Positions 1 to 7,595 are shown, counted from the stretch's first letter. The stretch is DNA of 20,334 nucleotides from Hyphomicrobiales bacterium (GCA_028290595.1 JAQGJO010000291.1:1-20334); one strand, 5' to 3'. Numbers and translations are program-made. Notes: a model not told the origin generated them from the sequence alone.

Positions 1-68
1 GCCACCTGCGCCGCACCGATATCATCCGCAATCTTTGCAGAGGGCAGAATGTCGCGCAGCGCCGTCAC
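1..68 (-). CDS. murE: UDP-MurNAc-tripeptide synthetase MurE, N-terminal fragment (runs off the window)
   Basis: Only the first 22 codons lie in the window. Read from a GTG at 68-66 the peptide begins MTALRDILPSAKIADD, which resembles the usual MurE opening (M-x-LRDL-P). The GTG shares GTGA with the ftsI stop codon, the translational coupling expected at a ftsI-murE junction in the dcw cluster. A GGGAG lies about 9 bases upstream of the GTG. MurE is the cytoplasmic ligase that adds meso-diaminopimelate to UDP-MurNAc-L-Ala-D-Glu. No catalytic motif is visible in so short a piece, so the call rests on position and the opening residues. Confidence 0.7.
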   Translation of the reverse strand, partial: MTALRDILPSAKIADDIGAAQV

Positions 69-1867
69 CTCCAGGCACTCCCGCTGCTCGGCAGGCCGAC
101 GCCAAGGCGCGCCACGGTCGGGAAGACCTGCGAGGAGACCGGATCGACCGCGCGCGGCGGCAGACCAAGCAATGGCGTCACCCGCTCGATAATGCGCCCC
201 GTCGTTGCGCCCGCGTTATAGGCAGCCGTGCGCGCACCGCCGGTTTCAGGCACGCCTTGCGGTTCGTCGTAAACGGTGAGGACAAGATATTTTGGTTTGT
301 CGGCCGGCAAGATCGCTGTGAACGTGGTGAACACACGATCGTTGGAATAACGCCCGCCGACCACTTTGTTGGCCGTGCCGGTCTTGCCGCCGGGGAAATA
401 GCCGCGCACGTTGATCGTCCGAGCCGAGCCGACTTCGGCGTTCAAGCGCATCAGATACCGCATTTGTTCGCTGGTCTCGGGACGGATGATCGACGGCGCG
501 TTCGCCCGCGCCTCCGCCTCTGTGCGCATCAGGAACGTCGGCTTGATCAATTGACCGCCGTTGATCAGCCCCCCCACCGCCATCATCGCCTGCAAGGGCG
601 CGACGGCAAGACCATGGCCGAAGGCGATGGTCATCGTGTTCAGATCGCCCCAGTTGCGCGGCACGATCGGCTCGGCGCTTTCCGGCAGTTCGGTGCGCAT
701 TCTGTCGAGCTGACCGACCTTGCGCAGAAACGCCTTGTGCCCATCCACACCGATCATCAGCGCAATGCGCGCCGTGCCGACGTTGGACGAATAGGTGAAG
801 ACTTCAGAAACCGACAAAGTCCGGTTCTGGGCATGGAAGTCGTGGATGGCGAAGCGGCCGTAGCGCAACGCCCCGCGCGCATCGACCTTCGAGTTCACAG
901 TGATCTTGCGAGCATCGAGCGCCATGGCGAGGGTCAGCGCCTTGAACGTCGAACCCATTTCAAACACGCCGACCGTCATGCGGTTGATGCGCGTCGGCTC
1001 GAGCGCATCGACCGGATTGTTGGGATCGTAATCCGGCAGTGACGCGAACGCGATCACTTCGCCGGTGTTGACGTCCATGATCGCGGCAGCAGCGGCCTTG
1101 GCCTTGTATCTCTCGATGCCTTTGGCGAGTTCGTCACGCACCGCATAGGTTGCCTTGATATCGAGCGACAGTTTGATCGGCTTGAGATCGGCCGCTGTCA
1201 TCGACAGTCCCGCACTGGCAAGATCGGCAAGGCCTGTACTCGTATCGATATATTTTTCGATGCCGGCGATGCCGATATTGTCCGTATTGGTGAAGCCCAG
1301 AACATGCGCGGCCACCGGCCCATTGGGATAGACGCGCTTGTTTTCCGGAATGAAGCCGACGCCCGGCAGGCCGAGACGAAAGACTTCCTCGCGTTCTTTC
1401 GGCGAAATGCCGCGCTTGACCCAGACGAAGCCCTTGCGCGAACCAAGCCGCTCGCGCAATTCACGCGCATTGACATCCGGCAGGACGGCGGTCAGCAACT
1501 CCACCGCTTCGTCCTTGTCGATGATGCGGCGCGGTTCGGCGAAAACGGAATCGATCTTGATGTCGGTGGCGAGGATATCACCATTGCGGTCGACGATATC
1601 GGGACGGGCGCGTGAAACCGCTTCCGTCGCGGCGCGCTTGATGCCGTGCTGCTCGGGCTTGGCGCCGAGCCAGATCAGCTTGCCACCGATGATCGCGAAA
1701 ACCGCGGTAAAGCCCAGCGTGACGATACGGATACGGCTGCCGCTCTTGCCGATCCGCGTGCCGAAAATGCTGCGCAGGAAGATCGCCAATCGCGCCGAAC
1801 GCGACGTGGCTTGAGGCGGCTGCACCGTCGCATGCATCTGGTTATGGTCCATCGACAGATCGTCCAT
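65..1867 (-). CDS. ftsI: Peptidoglycan D,D-transpeptidase FtsI (penicillin-binding protein 3)
   Basis: This is the septal transpeptidase that cross-links peptidoglycan with FtsW at division. Numbering from the ATG at 1867 (600 aa), a cytoplasmic N-terminus is followed by one membrane anchor at about 45-68, a class B PBP dimerisation domain (about 85-240), then the transpeptidase domain. The active-site motifs are clear: GSTFK with nucleophile S306 and K309, the S360-S-N362 motif, and K495-T-G-T. Length and motif spacing match E. coli FtsI closely. The ATG lies 2 bases beyond the ftsL stop. An AGGAG sits 11 bases upstream of it, but only 5 bases upstream of an in-frame TTG at 1873, which would add two residues and overlap ftsL. 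The stop overlaps murE. The C-terminal tail is Pro/Ser/Gly-rich and poorly conserved. Confidence 0.97.
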   Translation of the reverse strand: MDDLSMDHNQMHATVQPPQATSRSARLAIFLRSIFGTRIGKSGSRIRIVTLGFTAVFAIIGGKLIWLGAKPEQHGIKRAATEAVSRARPDIVDRNGDILATDIKIDSVFAEPRRIIDKDEAVELLTAVLPDVNARELRERLGSRKGFVWVKRGISPKEREEVFRLGLPGVGFIPENKRVYPNGPVAAHVLGFTNTDNIGIAGIEKYIDTSTGLADLASAGLSMTAADLKPIKLSLDIKATYAVRDELAKGIERYKAKAAAAAIMDVNTGEVIAFASLPDYDPNNPVDALEPTRINRMTVGVFEMGSTFKALTLAMALDARKITVNSKVDARGALRYGRFAIHDFHAQNRTLSVSEVFTYSSNVGTARIALMIGVDGHKAFLRKVGQLDRMRTELPESAEPIVPRNWGDLNTMTIAFGHGLAVAPLQAMMAVGGLINGGQLIKPTFLMRTEAEARANAPSIIRPETSEQMRYLMRLNAEVGSARTINVRGYFPGGKTGTANKVVGGRYSNDRVFTTFTAILPADKPKYLVLTVYDEPQGVPETGGARTAAYNAGATTGRIIERVTPLLGLPPRAVDPVSSQVFPTVARLGVGLPSSGSAWR

Positions 1868-1869
1868 GA

Positions 1870-2301
1870 TCAACGCGTCTCCTGGCGTGCACTTGCCGAC
1901 GGCGCTTGCCGTGCGCTTGCCGACGGCGTCGTCACCCGTATCGAGCCGGTCGTATCGCGCGGCATCGGGGTTGCTTCGCCAAGGCCAAGCAGATCCAGTT
2001 TCTTGCCGATGGAATCGACCTTGGCCGCCTTCTCAGGCAGATCCTGCGGCTGCACGATCTGATCGATCGCCAATTGCTTGAGATCGAGATGCTTGTCGGC
2101 TAAAGCCTGAATCCGGCCGGGCCTGATGAGATGCGCAAATTCGGCGCGCAGCATGGCGATCGTGTCCCGCTCGCGCTGATTGGCATTCTTCATTTTCACA
2201 ATCTGCTCGGCGAACAGGATGGTTTCGTATTTGATCGAATAGGCGTAGATCGCCGCGCCGATCAGCGCCAGAATTGCGACGACATTGAGATAACGCAGCA
2301 T
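1870..2301 (-). CDS. ftsL: Cell division protein FtsL
   Basis: A 143-aa bitopic protein: a very short cytoplasmic start (MLRYLN), one hydrophobic helix at about residues 5-22, then a charged periplasmic stretch with heptad-like spacing (about 25-75) expected to form the coiled coil that pairs with FtsB and recruits FtsW/FtsI. The sequence is weakly conserved across bacteria, so the call relies on this architecture and on its exact place between rsmH and ftsI. The start is supported by GAGG eight bases upstream, inside the end of rsmH; the gap to rsmH is 4 bases. The C-terminus ends in a low-complexity tail carrying two copies of the octapeptide APSASARQ-like unit, encoded by a DNA direct repeat. 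Confidence 0.88.
   Translation of the reverse strand: MLRYLNVVAILALIGAAIYAYSIKYETILFAEQIVKMKNANQRERDTIAMLRAEFAHLIRPGRIQALADKHLDLKQLAIDQIVQPQDLPEKAAKVDSIGKKLDLLGLGEATPMPRDTTGSIRVTTPSASARQAPSASARQETR
1887..1928. repeat. Short tandem repeat in the 3' end of ftsL
   Basis: Two 18-bp copies, GTGC(A/G)CTTGCCGACGGCG, at 1887-1904 and 1911-1928 differ at one base and have a 24-bp period. The period keeps the ftsL frame, so the repeat encodes a duplicated PSASARQ motif at the FtsL C-terminus. It is likely a slippage product, and copy number may vary among strains. Confidence 0.8.
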
Positions 2302-2305
2302 GATG

Positions 2306-3364
2306 TCAGCCTCGTTTCGGTTCGCGCTGCGGCAGAGCGGTCTGGCTGGCGAAGGCGCCGCGTGCCGGCGACGCTGGCGCCTGCGTGCGCACGCCGACGC
2401 GAAGCTTGGCCGAACGGGCGCGCGGATTGCTCCAGGTCTCGGCTTCGCCGGCAACGACAGGCTGCCCGGTCGGCAGATCATAAGCCGCTGGCGGCGGCGC
2501 GATTTCGCCCGGCAGCAGTCGCGACTTCGCCCGCCCTCGGTTGGAGCGTTCGGCGAAATATTGTTTGACGATCCGGTCCTCGAGCGAATGGAAGCTGACG
2601 ACGACGAGCCGGCCGCCTGGCTTGAGCAAGGCTTCTGCGCCAACGAGCGCGCTCACCAGTTCACCCAACTCATCGTTCACGGCGATGCGCAGCGCCTGGA
2701 ACGTGCGCGTGGCGGGATGGATCTGCGTCGGCTTGGCGGGCGCTGCCTTCTGCACGATCTCGGCCAGAACCCGCGTCGTCAGAATTGGCTCAATGGCACG
2801 CCGTTCGACGATGGCCTTGGCGATGCGGCGCGATTGGCGCTCTTCGCCGAAGTAATAGAAAATATCCGCCAGTTCTTCGGCGGTGGCCGTGTTGATGATG
2901 TCGGCGGCGCTGCGGCCGCTCTGGCCCATGCGCATGTCGAGCGGTCCGTCGAGGCGGAAGGAGAAGCCGCGTTCGGCTTCGTCGATCTGCATCGACGAGA
3001 CGCCGATATCGAGAACCACGCCATCGAACTGCGGGCCTGACTCAATTTTGCCAAGCCCAAGCCTGTCGGCAACAGCAACCATCTCGCCGAAACGCGCCTG
3101 TTCGAGCATCAGCCGGCCAGCCATCTCGGTGACCAGCGCCTGGCCGTCACGAATGGCCGAGGGATCGCGGTCGAGCGCCAGCAGCCTGACGTCGGCGTGT
3201 TGGAGAATCGCGCGGCTGTAGCCGCCCGCCCCAAAGGTCGCGTCGAGGAAAAGTCCGCCGGTTTCGGGCTTGAGCGCGGTCAGCACCGCCTCGAGGAGCA
3301 CAGGGACATGCCGGGCCAGTCCGCCATCGGGAACCGAAGATTCGTTCCCGCGACCCGACTTCAT
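2306..3364 (-). CDS. rsmH: 16S rRNA (cytosine1402-N4)-methyltransferase RsmH (MraW)
   Basis: This enzyme methylates N4 of C1402 in the 16S rRNA P site using SAM. At 352 aa it has the family signatures in order: RHVPVLLEAV (about 18-28), the SAM-binding DATFGAGGYS (41-50), LDRDP (65-69), DIGVSSMQID followed by RGFSF and DMRM, RTFQALRIAVN-EL, and the C-terminal FHSLEDRIVK. The ATG at 3364 overlaps the mraZ stop as ATGA and is preceded by GAGGAG at good spacing. Open frame continues upstream through mraZ, but the family N-terminus and this ribosome-binding site fix the start here. The tail after about residue 310 is Ala/Pro/Arg-rich and unlikely to be conserved. Confidence 0.97.
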   Translation of the reverse strand: MKSGRGNESSVPDGGLARHVPVLLEAVLTALKPETGGLFLDATFGAGGYSRAILQHADVRLLALDRDPSAIRDGQALVTEMAGRLMLEQARFGEMVAVADRLGLGKIESGPQFDGVVLDIGVSSMQIDEAERGFSFRLDGPLDMRMGQSGRSAADIINTATAEELADIFYYFGEERQSRRIAKAIVERRAIEPILTTRVLAEIVQKAAPAKPTQIHPATRTFQALRIAVNDELGELVSALVGAEALLKPGGRLVVVSFHSLEDRIVKQYFAERSNRGRAKSRLLPGEIAPPPAAYDLPTGQPVVAGEAETWSNPRARSAKLRVGVRTQAPASPARGAFASQTALPQREPKRG

Positions 3365-3849
3365 TCCCCTGCTCCTCGAGGCCGGGGCGTGGCCGCCCCC
3401 GCGTGACTGGCGCCGATCTGCTTTCGATGTTCGCGTACCCGGTTTCTGGCCTCGTCCAGATACGCATCGAAGCGCTTCGGCTCCCAGATCTGAAATTTGT
3501 ATCCCTGGCCGACGAACGTCGCTTCCGCGCCGATCCCCAGCCAGGCCTTCGCCGGCTCCGAAAGAGCGATCCGGCCCTCCGGATCGACCTTCAAAATCTC
3601 GCTCGTGCCCAACAGGGCGGTCGAATAGACGTCGTGATCGTCCGTATAGGTCGCGAAACGTCCAAGAACCCCGTCGATCTCCCGCATCAGCGCATGCCCA
3701 CCGCAGTCGAGGGCCTGCGCGTCCAGCGCGCGATGCACGTAAAGTCCCTCGAATCCATCCTTCGCCAGCACGGTCCTGAAAGAAGCCGGGATGGAGATGC
3801 GGCCCTTGCTGTCGAGCCGGTTGGTGAAATTCGAGACGAAACGATCCAA
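3361..3849 (-). CDS. mraZ: Division/cell wall cluster regulator MraZ
   Basis: MraZ is a DNA-binding protein built of two SpoVT/AbrB-like beta repeats that assemble into a ring and repress the dcw promoter. Both repeats are visible: NRLDSKGRISIPASFR near the N-terminus and ILKVDPEGRIALSEPAK about 80 residues later, each with the D-x-K/E-GR core. From the TTG at 3849 (162 aa) the protein opens MDRFVSNFTNRLDSKGR, the usual alphaproteobacterial start, and GGGTGG lies 5 bases upstream. A GTG at 3858 would add three residues, and a TTG at 3894 would add fifteen non-family residues including two cysteines, so those starts are less likely. The last 25 or so residues are a variable Ala/Arg/Gly tail. 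It is the first gene of the cluster and couples to rsmH by ATGA. Confidence 0.95.
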   Translation of the reverse strand: MDRFVSNFTNRLDSKGRISIPASFRTVLAKDGFEGLYVHRALDAQALDCGGHALMREIDGVLGRFATYTDDHDVYSTALLGTSEILKVDPEGRIALSEPAKAWLGIGAEATFVGQGYKFQIWEPKRFDAYLDEARNRVREHRKQIGASHAGAATPRPRGAGE

Positions 3850-3977
3850 CGCGACCACCCGGGAACGCACGCAGCACACACTGCCCGCCCGCAAACCGGC
3901 TTTGCGGCAACCCCCATGCCTGCGACTGCAGGCCGGTGGCTCCGGTACGCCAAATCACTGAAACGCGCGGTATGATT

Positions 3978-4001
3978 TGGGATATCATGGGAAAATATGG
4001 G
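3978..4001 (+). promoter_or_regulatory. Triple TGGG direct repeat, probable MraZ-binding boxes
   Basis: TGGG occurs at 3978-3981, 3988-3991 and 3998-4001, an exact 10-bp (one helical turn) period with AT-rich 6-base spacers. MraZ proteins are known to bind several TGGG-containing direct repeats at 10-bp spacing upstream of mraZ. As written the repeats read on the plus strand, opposite to mraZ transcription. They overlap the candidate mraZ promoter, consistent with auto-repression. Confidence 0.7.
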
Positions 4002-4007
4002 CGTCAA
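3979..4007 (-). promoter_or_regulatory. Candidate promoter of the mraZ-rsmH-ftsL-ftsI-murE operon
   Basis: On the minus strand, TTGACG (4007-4002) is followed after exactly 17 bases by TATCCC (3984-3979). The -35 is near consensus and the -10 is weak. A start near 3972 would give a leader of about 120 nt before mraZ. The TGGG repeats fall within the spacer and -10, so binding there would block RNA polymerase. Inferred from pattern only. Confidence 0.5.
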
Positions 4008-4270
4008 CGAAGGATGTGAATCGAAATGGGACGACCCCACTTCACCCTGCATTAGCTATCGTTGACCTTAATGAATGGTTGAGAAGGGCCGATGTTCCCC
4101 GTCATTCGTTCAAATGCGAACCAAACGGCTTCGTGACCGAACGGGGTATCGACAGCCATCCTGACAAATTCTAGAGCTAATCGCAGAGCCAGTTGATTTG
4201 CCCGGCGGCGAGCGGACACAACTTGCGTAGGGCTTACGCCAGGGCGTGACTAAGTGCGTGAACGAAGGGC

Positions 4271-5401
4271 ATGAACGACGTCGCAATTTCGGCCGCACTC
4301 CTTGATCGCAAGGTCAAGACCACGCGCGCGCCCAACGAAATCGACTTCTGGCGCGGCATCGCGCTGGTCTCGATCTTCATGAATCACATCCCTGGCCTGT
4401 GGTACGAGAAATTCACGCACAAGAACTTCGGCTATACGGATTCGGCCGAACTCTTCGTTCTGCTGGCGGGCTGGTCATTGCGCATCCTGGTCGACAGCCA
4501 GCCGCTGTCGCTGACGCCGTTGCGCTTGTCGTTGCGGCTCGGCGGTCGCGCCGTCTCGCTCTATGCGGCCCAACTCGTCATCACCACCATTGCCATCGCC
4601 CTGACGGCGACGGCCGCCCTCATGCTCAACAATGCCCTGATCCTGCAATGGAACAACACCGCAGCAGTGTTCGAAGAACCGGTGACGGCCCATATCGGCA
4701 TCGTCATTCTCAGCCACCAGCTTGGCTACTTCGACATTCTGCCGCTGTATGTCGTGCTGATGATGATGGGACCGATCATCGGCCTCATCTACCGCTACGC
4801 TCCCGCAGTGCTGCTGCCCCTGTCGTTTGCCATATGGGCGGCGACCTTGACCTTCGGCGTCAACATTCCCACCTGGCCGGTTGAAGGCCGCTGGTATTTT
4901 AATCCGCTCGCCTGGCAGTTGATCTTTGTCACCGGCTTTGTGCTCGGCGGCCCCGGCACCGTAAAATCCTCGATCGAGCGCTGGAGAGTGCCACTCCGAG
5001 TGCTGGGGGGAATCATTGTGATTCTGGGCTACATCGGCACGGTTCAGCTCTGGTTTCCCGAACCACTGGAGGTGCCGGAACCATTTCTGTTCTTTGTCGC
5101 CGACAAAACCTTTCTGACCCCGCTTCGCTACTTTCACGCGCTTGGCCTGGTGGCCTTCTTCGGCGGTAGTTTCTGGCTCCTCATCAAGTACCTGCGTCCG
5201 ATTTGCAGATTCTTTTCCATGCTGGGGAGGAATTCCCTTTACGTCTTCTGTGTAGCCTCGCTTCTTAGCCTGAGTGGGCAGATAGTCAGGTTCGCGATTG
5301 CACCAAGCTTGTTGATAGATACAATTGTGGTAATTGTCGGTATTAGCGCGATGAGCGCGACCGCCTGGGTGTCCGAATGGCGAACACGTCTCAGGGATTG
5401 A
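4271..5401 (+). CDS. OpgC-family membrane acyltransferase-like protein
   Basis: The 376-aa protein is almost wholly hydrophobic with about ten predicted membrane helices. Its opening after a short cytoplasmic tail, EIDFWRGIALVSIFMNHIPG (about 24-42), is the OpgC signature (D-x2-RG-x11-H-x-P); D25, R28 and H39 are candidate functional residues. OpgC proteins are inner-membrane enzymes that decorate osmoregulated periplasmic glucans with succinyl or related groups, and are distant relatives of acyltransferase-3 proteins. The true substrate here cannot be read from sequence, and no opgG/opgH genes are in the window. The ATG at 4271 follows an AAGGG at very short spacing. The gene overlaps the downstream SGNH hydrolase by 25 bp, suggesting co-expression and a shared pathway. 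Confidence 0.85.
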   Translation: MNDVAISAALLDRKVKTTRAPNEIDFWRGIALVSIFMNHIPGLWYEKFTHKNFGYTDSAELFVLLAGWSLRILVDSQPLSLTPLRLSLRLGGRAVSLYAAQLVITTIAIALTATAALMLNNALILQWNNTAAVFEEPVTAHIGIVILSHQLGYFDILPLYVVLMMMGPIIGLIYRYAPAVLLPLSFAIWAATLTFGVNIPTWPVEGRWYFNPLAWQLIFVTGFVLGGPGTVKSSIERWRVPLRVLGGIIVILGYIGTVQLWFPEPLEVPEPFLFFVADKTFLTPLRYFHALGLVAFFGGSFWLLIKYLRPICRFFSMLGRNSLYVFCVASLLSLSGQIVRFAIAPSLLIDTIVVIVGISAMSATAWVSEWRTRLRD

Positions 5402-6255
5402 AAGCAGGCCTCTTGGTCGTCGTCGCTCTCGGCTTGGGAACGGCGTGGGCACAACTGTCCCCTGCTCAGCCCCCGGCGACCGCCACCGAGACGACCCCCC
5501 CCAGGGACCCCAACGGTGCGGATCCCGCCCCCACAGACCCCTCGGCCAACGGCGTCGTCCAGCATCCGCTCAGCGCCCAATGCGCTGTTCCCAACAAGGA
5601 GATCGCGGCGCCGGCCCCCCTGCCCGCCATGATCGCCAAACTCGAAGCCGGCAAGAGCCTGCGCATCCTGGCGATCGGCTCTTCTTCCACCTGGGGCGTC
5701 GGCGCGACGTCGCGGCAGACAAACTATCCTTCGCAACTCGAGACCATGCTCGAAAAGTCGATGAAGGATGTGAACGTTGAAATCGTCAATCGCGGCGTCT
5801 CCGGCGAGACGACGGAGACCACATCTGATCGCCTGCGCACCGAGGCCGTGCTGATCAAGCCGGATCTCGTCCTCTGGCAATTGGGCACCAACGATGCCGT
5901 CCAGCATGTCGATGTCGAGACCTTCGAGCACACCGTTCGCAAAACCATCAAAGCGCTGCGCCGCAAGCAGATCGACGTTGTGCTCGTGGGCCTCCAATAT
6001 ACCCCCCAACTCGCCCGCGACGAGCACTTTACCGCCATTCGTGACGCTTTGAACCGCATCGCGACCGATCTGAACGTGCTTTACGTCAAGCGCTATGCCG
6101 CAATGGAATTCATCGCCCGCACCAAAGCCAATATGAAAATGCTCAGCGACGATAATTTCCATCTCAACGATCTGGGCTACCAGTGCATGGCCGAGCACAT
6201 TGCCCAGGCCGTCACCGCCAACCTGTTCGTCCGCCGCAAGAAGCCGGCGTCCTGA
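5377..6255 (+). CDS. Secreted SGNH/GDSL-family hydrolase
   Basis: At 292 aa it starts with a Sec-type signal peptide (hydrophobic 10-22, probable cleavage after A25 in TAWAQ), then a Pro/Thr-rich linker (27-60), then an SGNH fold. Block I reads IGSSSTWG, with S103 as nucleophile and the usual GDS Asp replaced by Ser102. Block II is NRGVSGET (G140/G143), block III is GTND (N172), and block V is D259-NF-H262. All catalytic residues are present, so it should be an active periplasmic esterase or acyl-transferring enzyme. The ATG at 5377 lies inside the opgC-like gene; a TTG at 5398 overlapping its stop (TTGA) would give a more compact signal peptide but lacks good Shine-Dalgarno spacing. Pairing with an OpgC-like acyltransferase suggests removal or transfer of acyl groups on an envelope glycan (inference). 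Confidence 0.9.
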   Translation: MANTSQGLKAGLLVVVALGLGTAWAQLSPAQPPATATETTPPRDPNGADPAPTDPSANGVVQHPLSAQCAVPNKEIAAPAPLPAMIAKLEAGKSLRILAIGSSSTWGVGATSRQTNYPSQLETMLEKSMKDVNVEIVNRGVSGETTETTSDRLRTEAVLIKPDLVLWQLGTNDAVQHVDVETFEHTVRKTIKALRRKQIDVVLVGLQYTPQLARDEHFTAIRDALNRIATDLNVLYVKRYAAMEFIARTKANMKMLSDDNFHLNDLGYQCMAEHIAQAVTANLFVRRKKPAS

Positions 6256-6262
6256 CCGCAGC

Positions 6263-6281
6263 CTGATTTTTTCAAAATCAG
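6263..6281. terminator. Perfect 8-bp AT-rich hairpin after the SGNH gene
   Basis: CTGATTTT-TTC-AAAATCAG is a perfect inverted repeat 8 bp beyond the SGNH stop codon. It lies where the opgC/SGNH operon should end, but no T-tract follows the stem on the plus strand and the stem is GC-poor, so intrinsic termination would be weak at best. Confidence 0.35.
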
Positions 6282-6287
6282 CCAGGT

Positions 6288-6314
6288 CTCGCGATCGGCG
6301 GCTCGCGATCGGCG
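6288..6314. repeat. Tandem 14-bp repeat
   Basis: CTCGCGATCGGCG occurs at 6288-6300 and again at 6302-6314, separated by one base; each copy contains the palindrome CGATCG. The rest of 6315-6551 before the next gene shows no gene or strong motif, apart from the GGAGGAAA ribosome-binding site of the following gene. Confidence 0.75.
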
Positions 6315-6551
6315 TGACAACTGCCCTCCTTTCACGATCCTCACTGTGCTGGCCTTACGCGCTCAGCGCACGTTGAGTGATGGACTGTTGATCTCCCTGT
6401 CACAGACATCACCGTGTCCCTCCGCCAAACTTCTGATAGAAGGCAGAAAAGCCTGACTCAACCTCCATCCCGGCGCCGAGGATGAGGAAGAAGCTTTCGC
6501 AACGCCGCCAGCATTCGTGAACGGTGTCCAGAAAATCCCGGAGGAAACATA

Positions 6552-7595
6552 ATGTCGCGTTCGATACCGAGATGGTCGGTGATTTCCGGTTTCCTGTTTG
6601 CCGTTGCCTTCCCAGCCGCAGCGTCACACGCACAGTCTGTCAGCGGTTTTTATAAAGGTAAAACGATACGATTGCTGATCGGATTCGGGCCTGGGGGAGG
6701 ATACGATCTATACGCCCGCATCATTGCACAGCGTATAGGCAAACATATTCCCGGCGATCCTACGATCGTGCCGCAGAATATGCCGGGAGCCGGGAGCCTT
6801 TTGGTCGCCAACTATCTCGCCAATGTCGCTGCACGCGACGGCACGGTACTCGGCACTTTTGCCAGCGGCGTTCCCTCCGCGCCCCTCCTCACACCGGAGC
6901 AGACCAAGTTCGAGGCGACGTCACTCACCTGGATCGGCAACGCTAACAACGAAGTTCAGATCGACTATGTCTGGCACACCGCACCAACAACAACGCTTGA
7001 TGGCGCCAGACGGCAGGAGGTTCTTCTTGGTGCCACAGGGCCAGGCTCAGCGTCGGTTGACTTCCCCCTCATGGTCAACTCCATCCTGGGCTTTAAATAT
7101 AAGTTAGTCACCGGCTACAAAGGCGCGAGTGAAATCAACCTTGCGATGGAACGGGGCGAAGTGCACGGAGCTGCCGGATTAACCTGGGCCGGCGCCCGTT
7201 CCATGACACCGGACTGGATCCGCGATAAAAAGATGATTGTCATCGCGCAATATGGCCATACCCGGCATCCAGATTTGCCCGACGTTCCGCTTGTATATGA
7301 TCTTGCGCAGAATGAAGCAGATCGCCAGGCTTTGAACCTTGTCTTCTCGCGCCAGGAGTTAGGACGGCCATACGCCGCGCCGCCGGCCTTGCCGGCCGAC
7401 CGAACGCAAGCCCTTCGCGACGCGTTCGATGCCACAATGGTTGATCCTGATTTTCTCGCAGACGCCAAACGGACGGGACTGGATATTCTCCCGATGGACG
7501 GCAAGACCGTTGCCAGAACGGTCGCCGAGCTATCCGCAACACCACCTGATGTCGTAAGCCGCGTGCGTGCGATTCTGGCGACGCTGGCGCAATAG
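6552..7595 (+). CDS. Bug/TctC-family periplasmic substrate-binding protein
   Basis: A 347-aa exported solute receptor of the tripartite tricarboxylate transporter type. A signal peptide (about 1-27, cleavage near SHA-QS) precedes a mature domain with the family hallmarks: KTIRLLIGFGPGGGYDLYAR (the GxGPGGG-D ligand loop), then VPQNMPGAGSLLVANYL, a GATGPGSAS stretch in the second lobe, and the C-terminal pattern about 'jumping' DAT-DPDFLADAKR. Bug proteins bind small carboxylates or amides and present them to TctAB permeases, or act as sensors. No tctA/tctB is in the window, so it is an orphan. GGAGGAAACATA before the ATG is a strong ribosome-binding site. It lies 112 bp before a Tat-exported amidohydrolase on the same strand, and both are less GC-rich than metH. 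Confidence 0.92.
   Translation: MSRSIPRWSVISGFLFAVAFPAAASHAQSVSGFYKGKTIRLLIGFGPGGGYDLYARIIAQRIGKHIPGDPTIVPQNMPGAGSLLVANYLANVAARDGTVLGTFASGVPSAPLLTPEQTKFEATSLTWIGNANNEVQIDYVWHTAPTTTLDGARRQEVLLGATGPGSASVDFPLMVNSILGFKYKLVTGYKGASEINLAMERGEVHGAAGLTWAGARSMTPDWIRDKKMIVIAQYGHTRHPDLPDVPLVYDLAQNEADRQALNLVFSRQELGRPYAAPPALPADRTQALRDAFDATMVDPDFLADAKRTGLDILPMDGKTVARTVAELSATPPDVVSRVRAILATLAQ

Larger units (their letters stand above)
3850..4270. other. Divergent intergenic region between mraZ and the opgC-like gene
   Basis: This 421-bp stretch separates divergent operons. It holds the mraZ promoter and TGGG boxes at 3978-4007. The 4010-4270 half must contain the promoter of the opgC-like gene, but I could not pick a convincing -35/-10 pair there. 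The small open frames in it lack ribosome-binding sites and recognisable sequence, and I do not call them genes. Confidence 0.6.

Noticed and set aside
35..1042. 335-codon open frame on the plus strand across ftsI
   Set aside because: It is antisense to the conserved FtsI transpeptidase domain, has an Arg/His-rich composition typical of a GC-rich shadow frame, and shows no domain or ribosome-binding site.
3977..4298. Small open frames on both strands between mraZ and the opgC-like gene
   Set aside because: They lack ribosome-binding sites and recognisable protein features, and they overlap the regulatory region.
5239..6198. 319-codon minus-strand frame across the SGNH gene
   Set aside because: Shadow of the plus-strand gene, which has all SGNH blocks and a signal peptide.
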